A stretch of DNA of 64,000 nt from JABAAE01 sp036336715 (GTDB taxonomy: Bacteria; Planctomycetota; Planctomycetia; Pirellulales; Pirellulaceae), in the NCBI GenBank assembly GCA_036336715.1, contig JAYZFP010000177.1, positions 1 to 64,000 on the forward strand, given 5' to 3'. The position numbers were made by a program, and so were the translations under genes. The notes beneath the pieces were generated by a model, which ran no database searches, was not told the DNA's origin, and worked only from the letters and a program-made list of their open reading frames with translations. Positions 17,872 through 26,988 of the stretch are shown piece after piece; the stretch's first letter is position 1; each line of letters begins with the position of its first letter.

Positions 17872-18666
17872 ATGGGCATTCGAAATACCAAATCACTACT
17901 GCTTTTCGCTACGGCGTTCCTCTCATGCAGTGAAATCGTATTTGCAACCAATTTCGGTTTCCTGCCCGGTGACAGCTGCTTTCATACCACTCTCTCCAAA
18001 GAGTTTGTCGAAAAGCTCCAGTTGGAAAAGGACCCAATTTTTTCCTACGTGCGTCCCAAAAATGCCAGCCGGAATTTTTGTGGCTACGGAGGGTTCTTTC
18101 GAATGCAGTACACGGACATGCCGGCCGAATTCAAGACCAACCTGAAAAAGGTCTACGAGGAAATCCGCACACTCCACCGAAGGAGAATGGAAGTCTACCC
18201 GGAAACAGTCCAGAACGAAGAGGATGGCCGGGACATCCCAACCGGAAAGATGATCCGGGAGGAAATCAACCCGATTCACGTTTTCTTCGTCAACGCAGAC
18301 TTTGACTTAAAGCAGTTCCGGATCGGTCTCAAGTACAACGAAAACTGGTACGAGCAAAAACAGCAGACAATCAAACACAACCCCAAAGACGTCGGCCTCG
18401 ACCTGTTTGTGGAGTCCGAGAATGCCGTGATGATGGATTGGCGGGACGCAAAACGGGTGCGTCAACTGGATGCCCAATCTCCAACCTTGTCCACCAAAAC
18501 GACCAATCAGCCGGTCAAGGTTACCGGGAAACTCAAGGCCATCGTTCTCCCCACGGGAAAGATGAAAGGTTACTTCCTGAGAGAACTTCCCTACTATGTC
18601 GTTGATGAGACCGGAATCAGCTGGTCAGGCGGAAAGCAACGGGCCGGTGGCCTCTTCCAGCCCTGA
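17872..18666 (+). CDS. Secreted protein of unknown function
   Basis: 264 residues with an N-terminal signal peptide (MGIRNTKSLLLFATAFLSCS, cleavage near VFATN). GGGAGAG lies 6 nt upstream of the ATG. The mature part begins NFGFLPGDSCFHTTLSKEFV and contains a Cys-Gly-Tyr-Gly-Gly-Phe-Phe stretch (~66), a charged helix (KKVYEEIRTLHRRRMEVYPE) and, near 200-260, a beta-rich end with VDETGISWSGGKQ. No family recognised; the conserved aromatic/Gly pattern suggests a folded periplasmic or extracellular domain. It is convergent with the SHD1-domain gene 41 nt away. Confidence 0.65.
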   Translation: MGIRNTKSLLLFATAFLSCSEIVFATNFGFLPGDSCFHTTLSKEFVEKLQLEKDPIFSYVRPKNASRNFCGYGGFFRMQYTDMPAEFKTNLKKVYEEIRTLHRRRMEVYPETVQNEEDGRDIPTGKMIREEINPIHVFFVNADFDLKQFRIGLKYNENWYEQKQQTIKHNPKDVGLDLFVESENAVMMDWRDAKRVRQLDAQSPTLSTKTTNQPVKVTGKLKAIVLPTGKMKGYFLRELPYYVVDETGISWSGGKQRAGGLFQP

Positions 18667-18707
18667 GACCGGGGCGAAGCGTGGCGACGGTCCATCGACC
18701 GGTCCGG

Positions 18708-20234
18708 CTACCTGAACCCCACCCATTTTTTCCACTCGCCTTCAAGCTCCTTCAGCGTTGCTCCGTAAGCGTTTTCCAAAGCCGGTAACGGCAGCTCTTT
18801 CCGACCGAGCCGCTGGACCAGCTGCGTCAAACGGTCCGGGCGGGACATCAGGAATTTCACCATGGACTTGGCCTGCAAATCATGAATCAGCTGGTAGTCG
18901 CTGAATTGCAGCTCGAACATCACCTCCCAGGGCCGCGATTCTCCTGCCCGCGCCCTTCGACGGAACTGGAGATCCCAGTTCTCCGCAAAATCCGGCGCAT
19001 GACGCAAATCCCGCTCGGACTGAGCTGATTGGTCAACAGGTGGCGAGCTGACGTAAACCAGGTTCTTTCGCGTCACCTCATACTCCATGACCGCCCCGAA
19101 TCCGGAGTACAGCCAAGGGGGCTCATTCCACAGGGCTGCTTTTCCCAATTGCTTGGTTGCCAGAGCGAAGACGGTCTTGTCGACAATGGACTTTGGGAAT
19201 TTGGTTTCCCGGAGGGCGGCGGAATAGCGGTGGACCGAAAAAGCATGCAAGCGGAGCAGATGATCCCATGGATAATCAAAATCTGCGAGATCAGTCCTGA
19301 CAAGCTTTACCGCCTGTGGATAGGTCTCTTGCCGAACCAGGAGAACATCGTCTTCGCCACGACGACTGTTGGAGAACAGCAGGTGGCCAAACCTCTGTTG
19401 CAGTTTGAACTCGAACTGGTTGATTGCTTTCAGAACAACGGCAGTCTCTCGCTCCGACAGCTCCGAATGCACCACGCGGTAACGGGTTTCAAATTTTTCC
19501 AGCTTTTTGCCTATTCCGATTTCAACCTTGCGATGAAATTCATCGATTTCGGCGGCCAAAGCGGGTGAATCGTCAGAGAATTTGAGGGGATCCTGTTGAT
19601 GCTGACACTCTGGACAGCAATCGCCGAGCAACTCTTTTCCCAAATCCCTGCGATCCCCCTGCTTGCGACTAACCGGTTGCAGCAACTTCAAAGGAACCAT
19701 GCCGATTCCCAGGCACCGTGGACAACCGGGATCGGGCGGCACCACTTTGGAAATCCGATCGGTTCCATGGAGCGGCTTGGGGTTACCGGATTTCCCCATC
19801 TTTGCACCGGGCAGCACTCCCGCCCTGCCGCTGGTCGATTTTTGGCCGGAACCGGTTTCTCCCCCCGCAGGTTGTCCAATTTCATCAAACAGAACCTTGA
19901 GATAGGACTGGTCGAGGTTACTCAAACGGACCACATCGAGCCTGATGACCGAACCATCCGACACTTTTTTCAGGGAGATCTTTCCCCCACCGTAGGAAGT
20001 GATCGTGGCAAACAACTCGTATTTTCCGCTTTGGTCCTTCCACTTCCGCGGCTTGTGAGCAGGAATTTTCCGGGTTTCGTCATCGCCCCCTTCCTCCAGT
20101 TCAGCGCGGACGGACACCGACGCAGGAAAGCCATGATTCGGGATTTCAGCGGATTCCAAACCGGCAAAGTCCAATGCCTGAATGCTCAACCCGATCAAAA
20201 AAAACAGACGTGCGGTTTTCAAGTCCCTCGTCAT
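18708..20234 (-). CDS. SHD1-domain protein with zinc ribbon and degenerate peptidase-like C-terminus
   Basis: 508 residues with a signal peptide (TARLFFLIGLSIQALDFAG). Residues ~63-114 form an SHD1 (SLA1 homology 1) domain: RKWKDQSGKYELFATITSY followed by the DG-S-V-I-R and LSNLDQSYL pattern, common in planctomycete secreted proteins. Paired CxxC motifs at C171/C174 and C207/C210 suggest a zinc ribbon. From ~240 the layout resembles DUF1570 or gluzincin-type peptidases, but where HExxH and the following W-x-x-E-G would be expected the sequence reads FALATKQLGKAALWN (~356-370) and PPWLYSGFGAVMEYE (~372-386), so the metal ligands are lost. GGGAG lies 8 nt upstream of the ATG at 20234. The upstream extension of the frame lacks coding character. 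Confidence 0.7.
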   Translation of the reverse strand: MTRDLKTARLFFLIGLSIQALDFAGLESAEIPNHGFPASVSVRAELEEGGDDETRKIPAHKPRKWKDQSGKYELFATITSYGGGKISLKKVSDGSVIRLDVVRLSNLDQSYLKVLFDEIGQPAGGETGSGQKSTSGRAGVLPGAKMGKSGNPKPLHGTDRISKVVPPDPGCPRCLGIGMVPLKLLQPVSRKQGDRRDLGKELLGDCCPECQHQQDPLKFSDDSPALAAEIDEFHRKVEIGIGKKLEKFETRYRVVHSELSERETAVVLKAINQFEFKLQQRFGHLLFSNSRRGEDDVLLVRQETYPQAVKLVRTDLADFDYPWDHLLRLHAFSVHRYSAALRETKFPKSIVDKTVFALATKQLGKAALWNEPPWLYSGFGAVMEYEVTRKNLVYVSSPPVDQSAQSERDLRHAPDFAENWDLQFRRRARAGESRPWEVMFELQFSDYQLIHDLQAKSMVKFLMSRPDRLTQLVQRLGRKELPLPALENAYGATLKELEGEWKKWVGFR

Positions 20235-20498
20235 TTCAAAATCTCCCAATGGCCTCCCGGTTGATCTGAATCTAACAACTCCAAAGCAGGTCGTCCAACA
20301 AACAAAAACCTTCCGGTCGATCCACCGCCGTCGCCTGATCCCCGGCCTCCAGGCTGAAAGCCGAATTGAGACCCTGCGGACTCCAGTCACGCATCCTGGC
20401 CGGTCTCTGCGCTGAGTCAAAAAGACAACGCCGGTGAGGTGTTGCGTGAACGCAAAAAATATCGACTTTTCGTAACATTTTACCCAATTACATCTCAA

Positions 20499-21689
20499 AT
20501 GCGTTTTGATAGACTGAAATCAGATTCGTTCCCAACTCCCCCCCTTCTGATTTCGATTTCCCCAGTGCTATTCAACAACGTCTGCCTTGAGTCCCTTGGC
20601 TACACACTCCCGGAAGAAATCATCACGTCGGATGAAATCGAGCAACGCCTTGCTCCACTTTACAAGAGGCTTCGATTGCCAACCGGTCGCCTCGAATTGA
20701 TCACTGGCGTCCGGGAACGCCGATTCTGGGAGCCGGGGACGTTACCCAGCGATAAAAGCATCCTGAGCTGCAAAAAAGCAATCGCCAATTCGCAGATTCC
20801 GGTTGAAAAAATCGGTGCCCTGATCCATGGTTCGGTCTGCCGGGACCACCTGGAACCTGCCACAGCCTGCCGCGTCCACCATGGTGTGGGGCTCAAAAGC
20901 GAGGCAACGATCTATGATACATCCAACGCCTGCCTCGGTATCCTCAACGGTATGCTCCAGGCGGCCAACATGATCGAATTGGGCCAGGTGGAAGCCGCCC
21001 TCGTTGTCGGAACCGAGGGCAGCCGGCAATTGGTGGAAACCACCATTGAATCACTCAACCGGGACCAGAACCTTACCAGGAATACGATCAAGATGGCGAT
21101 CGCTTCCCTGACCATTGGTTCGGCCAGTTGCGCAGTCCTGTTGACCCACCGCTCCATCAGTCAGACGCAAAACCGGATTCATTCGGCAACGACGTTTGCC
21201 AACACGGAATTTCATGAACTCTGCCACAGTGGAAAAGATGAAGCCGCGGCAGACGGCATGGCCCCCCTGATGACAACCGATTCCGAGACCTTGATGCGAG
21301 AGGGCATCCGGACCGGGGTAAAAACATTCCAGAGATTCCTCCCCACTGCGGACTGGTCGGTTGAGGACATTGACAAATCATTCTGTCACCAGGTCGGAAC
21401 CACGCACCGCAAACTGATGCTGGAGTCGCTGGGAATCCCAGTGGAAAAGGACTTCCTCACAGTCGACTGGCTGGGGAACACCGGGTCGGCAGCTCTACCG
21501 ACCACGCTGGCTATCGGGCTGGAATCGGGCTTTGTTGATGAAAAGGACAAGGTGGTGCTACTTGGTATCGGGTCGGGAATCAACTGCCTGATGATGGGAG
21601 TCGAGTTTGAAACCGTGCCCGCGAAAAACGTAGCCGGCCAGCCCCACATAGCGATACATTCAAACTCTTCGGCAAAAACTGCTTTCTGA
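20499..21689 (+). CDS. 3-oxoacyl-ACP synthase III family protein (FabH/OleA-like)
   Basis: About 396 residues from the ATG at 20499; the true start could also be 20439 or a GTG at 20565, since none has a clear ribosome binding site. Thiolase-fold ketosynthase with an intact Cys-His-Asn triad: Cys in TSNACLGILNGML, His in CHQVGTTHRKL and Asn in GNTGSAALP. The early block GVRERRFWEPGT and the longer length than E. coli FabH (317 residues) fit the OleA branch, which condenses two fatty acyl-CoAs head-to-head to make long-chain olefins or ketones. OleB, OleC and OleD are not adjacent, so that assignment is tentative. It is divergent from the SHD1 gene. Confidence 0.8.
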   Translation: MRFDRLKSDSFPTPPLLISISPVLFNNVCLESLGYTLPEEIITSDEIEQRLAPLYKRLRLPTGRLELITGVRERRFWEPGTLPSDKSILSCKKAIANSQIPVEKIGALIHGSVCRDHLEPATACRVHHGVGLKSEATIYDTSNACLGILNGMLQAANMIELGQVEAALVVGTEGSRQLVETTIESLNRDQNLTRNTIKMAIASLTIGSASCAVLLTHRSISQTQNRIHSATTFANTEFHELCHSGKDEAAADGMAPLMTTDSETLMREGIRTGVKTFQRFLPTADWSVEDIDKSFCHQVGTTHRKLMLESLGIPVEKDFLTVDWLGNTGSAALPTTLAIGLESGFVDEKDKVVLLGIGSGINCLMMGVEFETVPAKNVAGQPHIAIHSNSSAKTAF

Positions 21690-21827
21690 ATCGGCAAATG
21701 GCAGAATTATCTGGCGGAACATACTGTCCAAGGCAGGTCCTTTCATTTCCCAACGGATAAACGGTAACGAACCGGTCCCTGCCGGGAACCGTAAACAGAA
21801 TACCTGTTATTTCCACGAACGCTTCCC

Positions 21828-24290
21828 ATGAAAAAAATTCCCCTGCTGATCCTGTTGTTTCTGGCCATCCTGGTAGGGAAGGGATGCCGATCCAATTCGC
21901 CCCCAAAAGAGGCAGGCAATTCCGGTCCTAAGAAAAAAATCAGCCAAACCTCCAAAAGTGAATCAAGAAAAAAGCGTGAAGAGGAGCTCGCTGCTGCCAG
22001 GCTGGACGAAAAAAAACAGGCCTTCCTGTTTGATGCTGAGCACGTCACATTCGTAATCGAACAGGTGTTTGGGGATGAATGGAAAAAAGCCTTCCGAGCG
22101 GGCGATTCGAAACGTATCGCCGAATTCTTCTTTGACCTGTTTGCCGGCAGCAGCCTCAAGGAATGCGAATTTGAAGTTCTTCGAGCGGCCTGCGTCACCC
22201 AGAAAACCCGTGTCTCCCCCTCCAAACAGGCTGAGGACCCCTCGGAGAAACTGGACGCTGCTTCCATGGCGGACTACCTGGCATCGGTCCAGGACCAGTT
22301 CCTTGAAATCAGCCGACTGAAATTACGGGTGCTTGAGATTGAGCAACCAGTCGCAGACCAGCCGATCTGGTCCTGCAAAATTCTCGTCGATGCGGTTGGC
22401 AAATCCAGAAAACAACTCCCCTTCCAGTACCAGTCCGAACAAAGAGTGGTATTTGAGATTGAAAATGAATCGGAACTTGCGACTCACCCGGTGATCTCCG
22501 ATTGGAACATTACCCGGGAGACGTTTCGCGATTCCGACCGCTTCCTTACCAGCGAAGTCACTGAAGAAACCCTGATTAACGATGTCGTGCTGGCCAACAA
22601 CTGGGAACTGGATGTCAAACATACCGAACAATACTGGCTCCAGTACTCGGTCGAGGATTTTGACCGCGATGGCCAACTCGATTTTGCCGTTGCCTGCAGT
22701 TACTTTTACCCTCGCCTTTTCTACAACGCCAAGGGATTCCGCTTTATTGACGTTGCCAGCGAAAGGAACCTTGTTCCGGCGGCGGGCAAAACACGTATTG
22801 GAAAATCCTTTGGCTGCGCATGGATCGATTACGACAATGACGGCTACCCGGACCTGATTGCCGGTCCCCGGCTTTACCACAATAACGAAGGCAAGTCATT
22901 CAGCGATGTCACCCGCAATTCCGGGCTCAAGTTTTTCAATGAGTGCATGGGCGTCCTGGTTGCGGATTACGACTGCGACGGAAGACTGGACCTTTATGTT
23001 CTTTACCAGTCTCCACCTCAGGAACGGACAACGAATGCACCCAAGCAGTGGGTCAACGAGACGATGACCGGGGCTGAAAATCAGTTGTGGCGAAACTTGG
23101 GAGGCGGGAGGTTTGAGAATGTTACCCGCAAAGCCAATGCTGGGGGTGGAAAACGACACACCCATGCCGCCAGCTGGTTTTTTTACGATGACGACCATTA
23201 TCCCGATCTCTACATTGCCAATGACTTCGGGAAAAACGTGCTCTTGAGAAATAAGGGCAACGGTACCTTTGAGGATATTTCGACCAGTTCCGGCACCGAG
23301 GGATACTCCACCAGCATGGGAGTTTCCACCGGCGACCTCGACAATGACGGGGTTTCCGAGATCTACGTGGCCAACATGTATTCGAAGATGGGGCGGCGGA
23401 TCATCGGAATGGTCAGCGAATCCGATTACCCGGAGGGGATTTACGAACAGATCCAGGGATCCTGTGCCGGAAACCGCCTCTACACGCGCGGGTCGGATAA
23501 CCGATTCCGGGAAATTGGTGAAAAGAACGGTGTCCACGATGTCGGCTGGGCTTTCGGCCCCACTTTTTTTGACCTGGATGGCAATGGATTGCTGGACATC
23601 TATGCAACCACCGGGTTCATGAGTTTCAGTCGTGAAAAACCCGACGGCTGAACGTGCCTCTGGAGGGCTGTCGTGACACAGCCGCTGGACCGAACCTGTC
23701 GAATTCCCCAGATGGGAAAACTGGCCGTGGAACAGGGTGAATTCTGGGTCGAAAACCCGTTCGAGATGCCGGAAAAGGGTGAAAACCTGAGTGCCTGGGA
23801 ACGAAACCAGCTCTACCTGAATGCAGGTAACCTGAAGTTCATCAACGCTTCATTCGCCTCCGCCTGCGATATTGAAGCTGATTCGCGGTCTGCGGTCGCA
23901 CTCGATTATGACAACGATGGAGACGAAGATCTGCTGATCGGCAGCGTGGGTGGCGGGGCGATTCGCCTCTTCAGAAACAACCAGCCGCAACAAAACTCCA
24001 TCAAGATTCGTCTCAACGGGTCCAAGAGCAATCGTTCCGGGATTGGCAGCCGGATCACCGTTCGGGTGGGGGAACAATTGCTGGTCAGGGATCTTTTCCC
24101 TGCCAATGGATTTATGGGCAGCGGGCCGGCCGAAGTCACCTTTGGCCTTGGAAAACACCAGTTCGTTGAAGAGATGGCGATTCGCTGGCCGAATGGCAAG
24201 CAACAGTCGGTAACCGGGGTGCAGATCAATCATGCCATCGAGATCCGTGAGGGATCCGATGAACTGAGACAGGTCCCCCTGCAAAGATAG
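21828..24290 (+). CDS. Probable selenoprotein: FG-GAP/VCBS repeat and ASPIC/UnbV-domain (CRTAC-like) lipoprotein
   Basis: Read as one 820-residue protein with the in-frame TGA at 23649-23651 as selenocysteine (residue 608). The N-terminus is a lipoprotein-like signal (MKKIPLLILLFLAILVGKGC). A charged coiled-coil-like linker and a helical domain follow. From ~residue 280 come FG-GAP/VCBS-type calcium-binding repeats with D-x-D-x-D-G loops (DFDRDGQLDFAV, DYDNDGYPDLIAG, DYDCDGRLDLYV, DLDNDGVSEIYVAN, DLDGNGLLDIYA). Past the TGA the frame carries another repeat (DYDNDGDEDLLIGSVGGG) and the C-terminal ASPIC/UnbV domain (SGIGSRITVRVG, GFMGSGPAEVTFGLG, IRWPNG). Without readthrough the product would lose its ASPIC domain. 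The residues around the TGA read KPDG-U-T-C-L-W-R. Rival readings: nonsense mutation, sequencing error, or a second start at GTG 23673, which has GGAGG 6 nt upstream. Confidence 0.72.
23649..23683 (+). promoter_or_regulatory. In-frame UGA with candidate bacterial SECIS hairpin
   Basis: The TGA (23649-23651) is followed after 14 nt by GGCTGT (23666-23671), a 6-nt loop CGTGAC (23672-23677) and ACAGCC (23678-23683): a perfect 6-bp stem. The loop begins 20 nt after the UGA and has G as its second base. As I recall the bacterial SECIS model, a short stem, a loop 16-37 nt from UGA and a G among the first two loop bases are expected, and all hold. Also inside is GGAGG (23662-23666) 6 nt before GTG 23673, which could instead be a ribosome binding site. 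Confidence 0.55.
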
Positions 24291-24400
24291 CAACCGATCG
24301 CCTGCCATTTTTCGTGACGACTCACAGGAGCGGCACCGAAAGCAGCCTTGACGATTCTCCTGATTCCTGCGAGGTTTTGCCGCCCCACAACGAGGTCGTC

Positions 24401-24994
24401 ATGCATCAAGTTTCCACCGCTCTGCTGCTTTCTACAGTGCTCATGTCGGTCGGCTGTGCCTCCGGCCCTTACGCTCAAAGAGGAACCCAACTGGGAACCC
24501 TGATTGGTGCCCCGGTGGGTGCAGTCATCGGTTCCAACAACGGCGAGGCAGCGGCCGGCGCCATCGTTGGCGGAACGATGGGTGCATTGATTGGAAATGG
24601 AATCGGTGCGGATAGGGACAGTGCTACCCGGCGACACCCCATTCTCGATGAAAGACTCACCGTGGCCCAGGTGATCGCCATGACCAGGGAGGGCGTTGGA
24701 GAGGAGCTGGTCATTACCCAAATCAGCAACCAGGGAATCACCTCACGCCCAAACGCGAAGGACCTGATTGCGTTGAAAAATGCGGGGGTCTCAGACCGTG
24801 TGGTGCTGGCAATGCAGAATTCTCCAGACGTCGAATCTTTGGGGCCACGCCGACCTGTTATCGTGGAAGAGCATTACTGGGGCCGAATTCCAGACCCATT
24901 CTGCGACCCACCCCTACGTTCAAGATTCCGACCGGGTCCGGTACCGGCATACCCCCGGCAGCGCTCAACCTTCTCTTTCACGCACCGGTTCTGA
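24401..24994 (+). CDS. Glycine-zipper outer-membrane-type lipoprotein
   Basis: 197 residues. A lipobox is seen in LLSTVLMSVGC-A (Cys near 20). A glycine-zipper region follows (LGTLIGAPVGAVIGSNNG and GAIVGGTMGALIGNGIG, ~32-70), forming two close membrane-associated helices as in SlyB or Rcs-type lipoproteins. A helical part (LTVAQVIAMTREGVGEELVI, ISNQGITSRPNAKDLIALKN, ~85-135) resembles the helical domain found in other planctomycete lipoproteins, and the tail is Pro/Arg-rich. The ATG at 24401 was chosen because GAGG lies upstream and the lipobox falls in place; the longer frame would bury it. It lies 110 nt after the ASPIC gene and is convergent with the kinase gene. Confidence 0.75.
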   Translation: MHQVSTALLLSTVLMSVGCASGPYAQRGTQLGTLIGAPVGAVIGSNNGEAAAGAIVGGTMGALIGNGIGADRDSATRRHPILDERLTVAQVIAMTREGVGEELVITQISNQGITSRPNAKDLIALKNAGVSDRVVLAMQNSPDVESLGPRRPVIVEEHYWGRIPDPFCDPPLRSRFRPGPVPAYPRQRSTFSFTHRF

Positions 24995-25038
24995 TTCAAA
25001 AAACCACCAGGCCATCCCTGGACTGCCAGGAAACCGGG

Positions 25039-26550
25039 TCAGGTATCTACGATCAGGTCCAACCTGCAGAACTTTTCTGCGAAAGACTGACCGGAATTCC
25101 GGAAAACGTGAATCGCCATCAGTATGGCGACCACCAGTGCAGCCTGCAGAAGGCATGCCATGACAAGTGTTCCCGAGAAAGATCTCAGGCAAATCCCCAT
25201 CACCAGCAGGATCGCCGGTAACGTCTGAAAAAACACGAACTGTCCGAATCGCGACGCTTCCGGTGTTTCCAGCCGAAAATTCACTGCACGGGTCTGCGTT
25301 AACGACTGCCCAAGGGTCTTCCTCTTGAACAGGAAGGAACCGAGAAAAACAAGCGGACCACACAGCCAGGGTAACGCGGCAACGTAATTCCAGAAATCTC
25401 CCGAGCCCATGGAAGCTACCAGCGTTGTCATGAAGGGGATATTCAAAAAGACCAGAAAGCCATTATCGATCAACTGCGAACAGATTTTGGGTGCCGTTTT
25501 GGAAGGAATGACACTGGAAGAAATGCTTTGAACGTCCTGCTGCACTTCGGCAACGGACTGGTACCTGTCTTCACGTGATTTTTCCAACAGCTTGGTAAGA
25601 ATTTTTTTCCACTGCAATGGAAGGTCTTCTGGCCATTTGGCGGGGAACTCAACCGTCGACATCTCAAGTGATTGCCGGACCTCCTCGACCGTTTCTCCCA
25701 GCAACGTGTAGGGGGAAACTCCAAACGTCAGCTGAAACAGGGTCACACCCAGACTGTAAAGGTCTGACTGTTCATCGATTGGATGATTTCCAAAGAGTTC
25801 CGGAGCCATGTACGATGGAGTCCCAACCAGCCGCCGCGGCTGATAGTTTTCGTCATGCATGTGCCTGGCCAGGCCAAAGTCCGAAAGCTTGACGTTCCCG
25901 TCATCATCGGTCAGCAGGTTGGCAGGTTTGATGTCTCCATGAACAAGTCCGATCCCATAGGCTTCCCGCAATCCATCGATGATCTGGCTGGCAATCAGGT
26001 TGATTTCGGCAAAGGAAAATTCCCTGCTTTTGATTTTCGCCGCCAGTGACTCCCCATCAACATACTCCATGGCCAGGTAGGGCACGTCGCCATGAGTACC
26101 GACATAGAAAATCGAAACCACGTTGGGGTGTTGAACGCTGGCCTGTGAAATAGCCTCCGCCTTCAACAACTGAGCCTGCGATTCCTTGGAGACATGCTTC
26201 TTGTTCTGAATAAGCTTGACTGCAACATGTCGCTTGAGGATGGTGTCGTAGGCCAGGTAAACCCTTGCCATGCCACCACTACCGATCCGTTCCTGAATGA
26301 TGAATTCCCCCAGCGACTGGCCGATCATTTTGTCGGGCACGTACATGGGCTTGGGAGCGACCGTAATTTCTTCGACCAGTTCCGTGATCTCGTCGATGGC
26401 GTCCAGAGAAGGCACGATTGGCAATTGACAAATTTCACAGATGTGTGCCGCCCCATCGGCCGATTCATCCAGAGAAATGGTGTTGACCTGCGCGCACTGG
26501 CACGTTGGTTTTTCAGGAGGGACAAAGTCAACGGTTTGCGTGATTTCCAT
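25039..26550 (-). CDS. Membrane-anchored Ser/Thr protein kinase with RDD-like C-terminus
   Basis: 503 residues. Two Cys pairs near the start (C17/C19 and C38/C41) suggest a small zinc site. The Hanks-type kinase domain (~80-345) has the glycine loop GSGGMARVY (90-98), Lys112 in VAVKL, Glu132, the catalytic loop HGDIKPANLL (204-213) and DFG (224-226), followed by GTPSYMAPE. The HGD in place of HRD marks a non-RD kinase, so regulation by activation-loop phosphorylation may be weak. The C-terminal ~150 residues have about four hydrophobic segments and the block FKRKTLGQSLTQTRAV, as in RDD-family membrane domains. Its sensing partner is unknown. It stands alone on the minus strand. Confidence 0.87.
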   Translation of the reverse strand: MEITQTVDFVPPEKPTCQCAQVNTISLDESADGAAHICEICQLPIVPSLDAIDEITELVEEITVAPKPMYVPDKMIGQSLGEFIIQERIGSGGMARVYLAYDTILKRHVAVKLIQNKKHVSKESQAQLLKAEAISQASVQHPNVVSIFYVGTHGDVPYLAMEYVDGESLAAKIKSREFSFAEINLIASQIIDGLREAYGIGLVHGDIKPANLLTDDDGNVKLSDFGLARHMHDENYQPRRLVGTPSYMAPELFGNHPIDEQSDLYSLGVTLFQLTFGVSPYTLLGETVEEVRQSLEMSTVEFPAKWPEDLPLQWKKILTKLLEKSREDRYQSVAEVQQDVQSISSSVIPSKTAPKICSQLIDNGFLVFLNIPFMTTLVASMGSGDFWNYVAALPWLCGPLVFLGSFLFKRKTLGQSLTQTRAVNFRLETPEASRFGQFVFFQTLPAILLVMGICLRSFSGTLVMACLLQAALVVAILMAIHVFRNSGQSFAEKFCRLDLIVDT

Positions 26551-26988
26551 TTACCAAATGGTGCGTTCCATCAGCAGACTGCAGATGCGTTTTCGACACG
26601 CATCGCCTGCAGGAATCGCCAATACAAGCAAGGGGCTGGGGATCCGACTATCTAGCGTCAAAAAAAAGATAGCTTACTTTGAACCAATTCCACCGATCTT
26701 TGTCGAAATCAGATTAAAACATATAATAATGGAGCCTTGAGGGATCAGGCTCTGAGGTCGTCACGACTGGTGCAATCGTCAATACCATCCGGTTCTGGTT
26801 CGTGCCGCAAGAGCATCAAAACCAACTCCGCAATGGCCCAGGCGGCTGACAGACGCGCCTGGATCCGGCTCAAAGCCTGTTCAACCTGTATTCAACAGGG
26901 CCAATTACCAACCGGAAAGGATCCGGGATGGCTTCCATCATGTAATCGACTCCGCAGAGCTTTCCACCATTTCCCAAGACCCGACACC
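26551..26988. other. Divergent intergenic region with AT-rich promoter segment
   Basis: About 440 nt between the kinase and DUF2617 genes. The 26650-26735 part is clearly AT-rich and contains a good promoter match (26700-26727). Just after it GAGCCT and AGGCTC (within 26732-26752) can form a 6-bp hairpin. The downstream frame remains open without stops but shows no coding character before ~26989. Confidence 0.5.
26700..26727 (+). promoter_or_regulatory. Candidate sigma70 promoter upstream of DUF2617 gene
   Basis: TTGTCG (26700-26705) and a perfect TATAAT (26722-26727) are separated by 16 nt in an AT-rich patch. It implies a ~250-nt leader before the chosen start at 26989. Confidence 0.4.

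Noticed and set aside
20439..20498. Longer N-terminus of the ketosynthase from 20439
   Set aside because: The extra residues are not part of the thiolase fold and no ribosome binding site precedes them; start remains uncertain.
23673..24290. Separate ASPIC-domain gene starting at GTG 23673
   Set aside because: It would start in the middle of an FG-GAP region and leave the upstream lipoprotein truncated; same-frame continuity and the SECIS-like hairpin favour one gene, though the GGAGG keeps it possible.
26737..26988. Upstream extension of the DUF2617 frame
   Set aside because: The first ~84 codons have no conserved pattern and overlap a probable promoter leader; DUF2617 proteins begin close to the RPKIAEL block.
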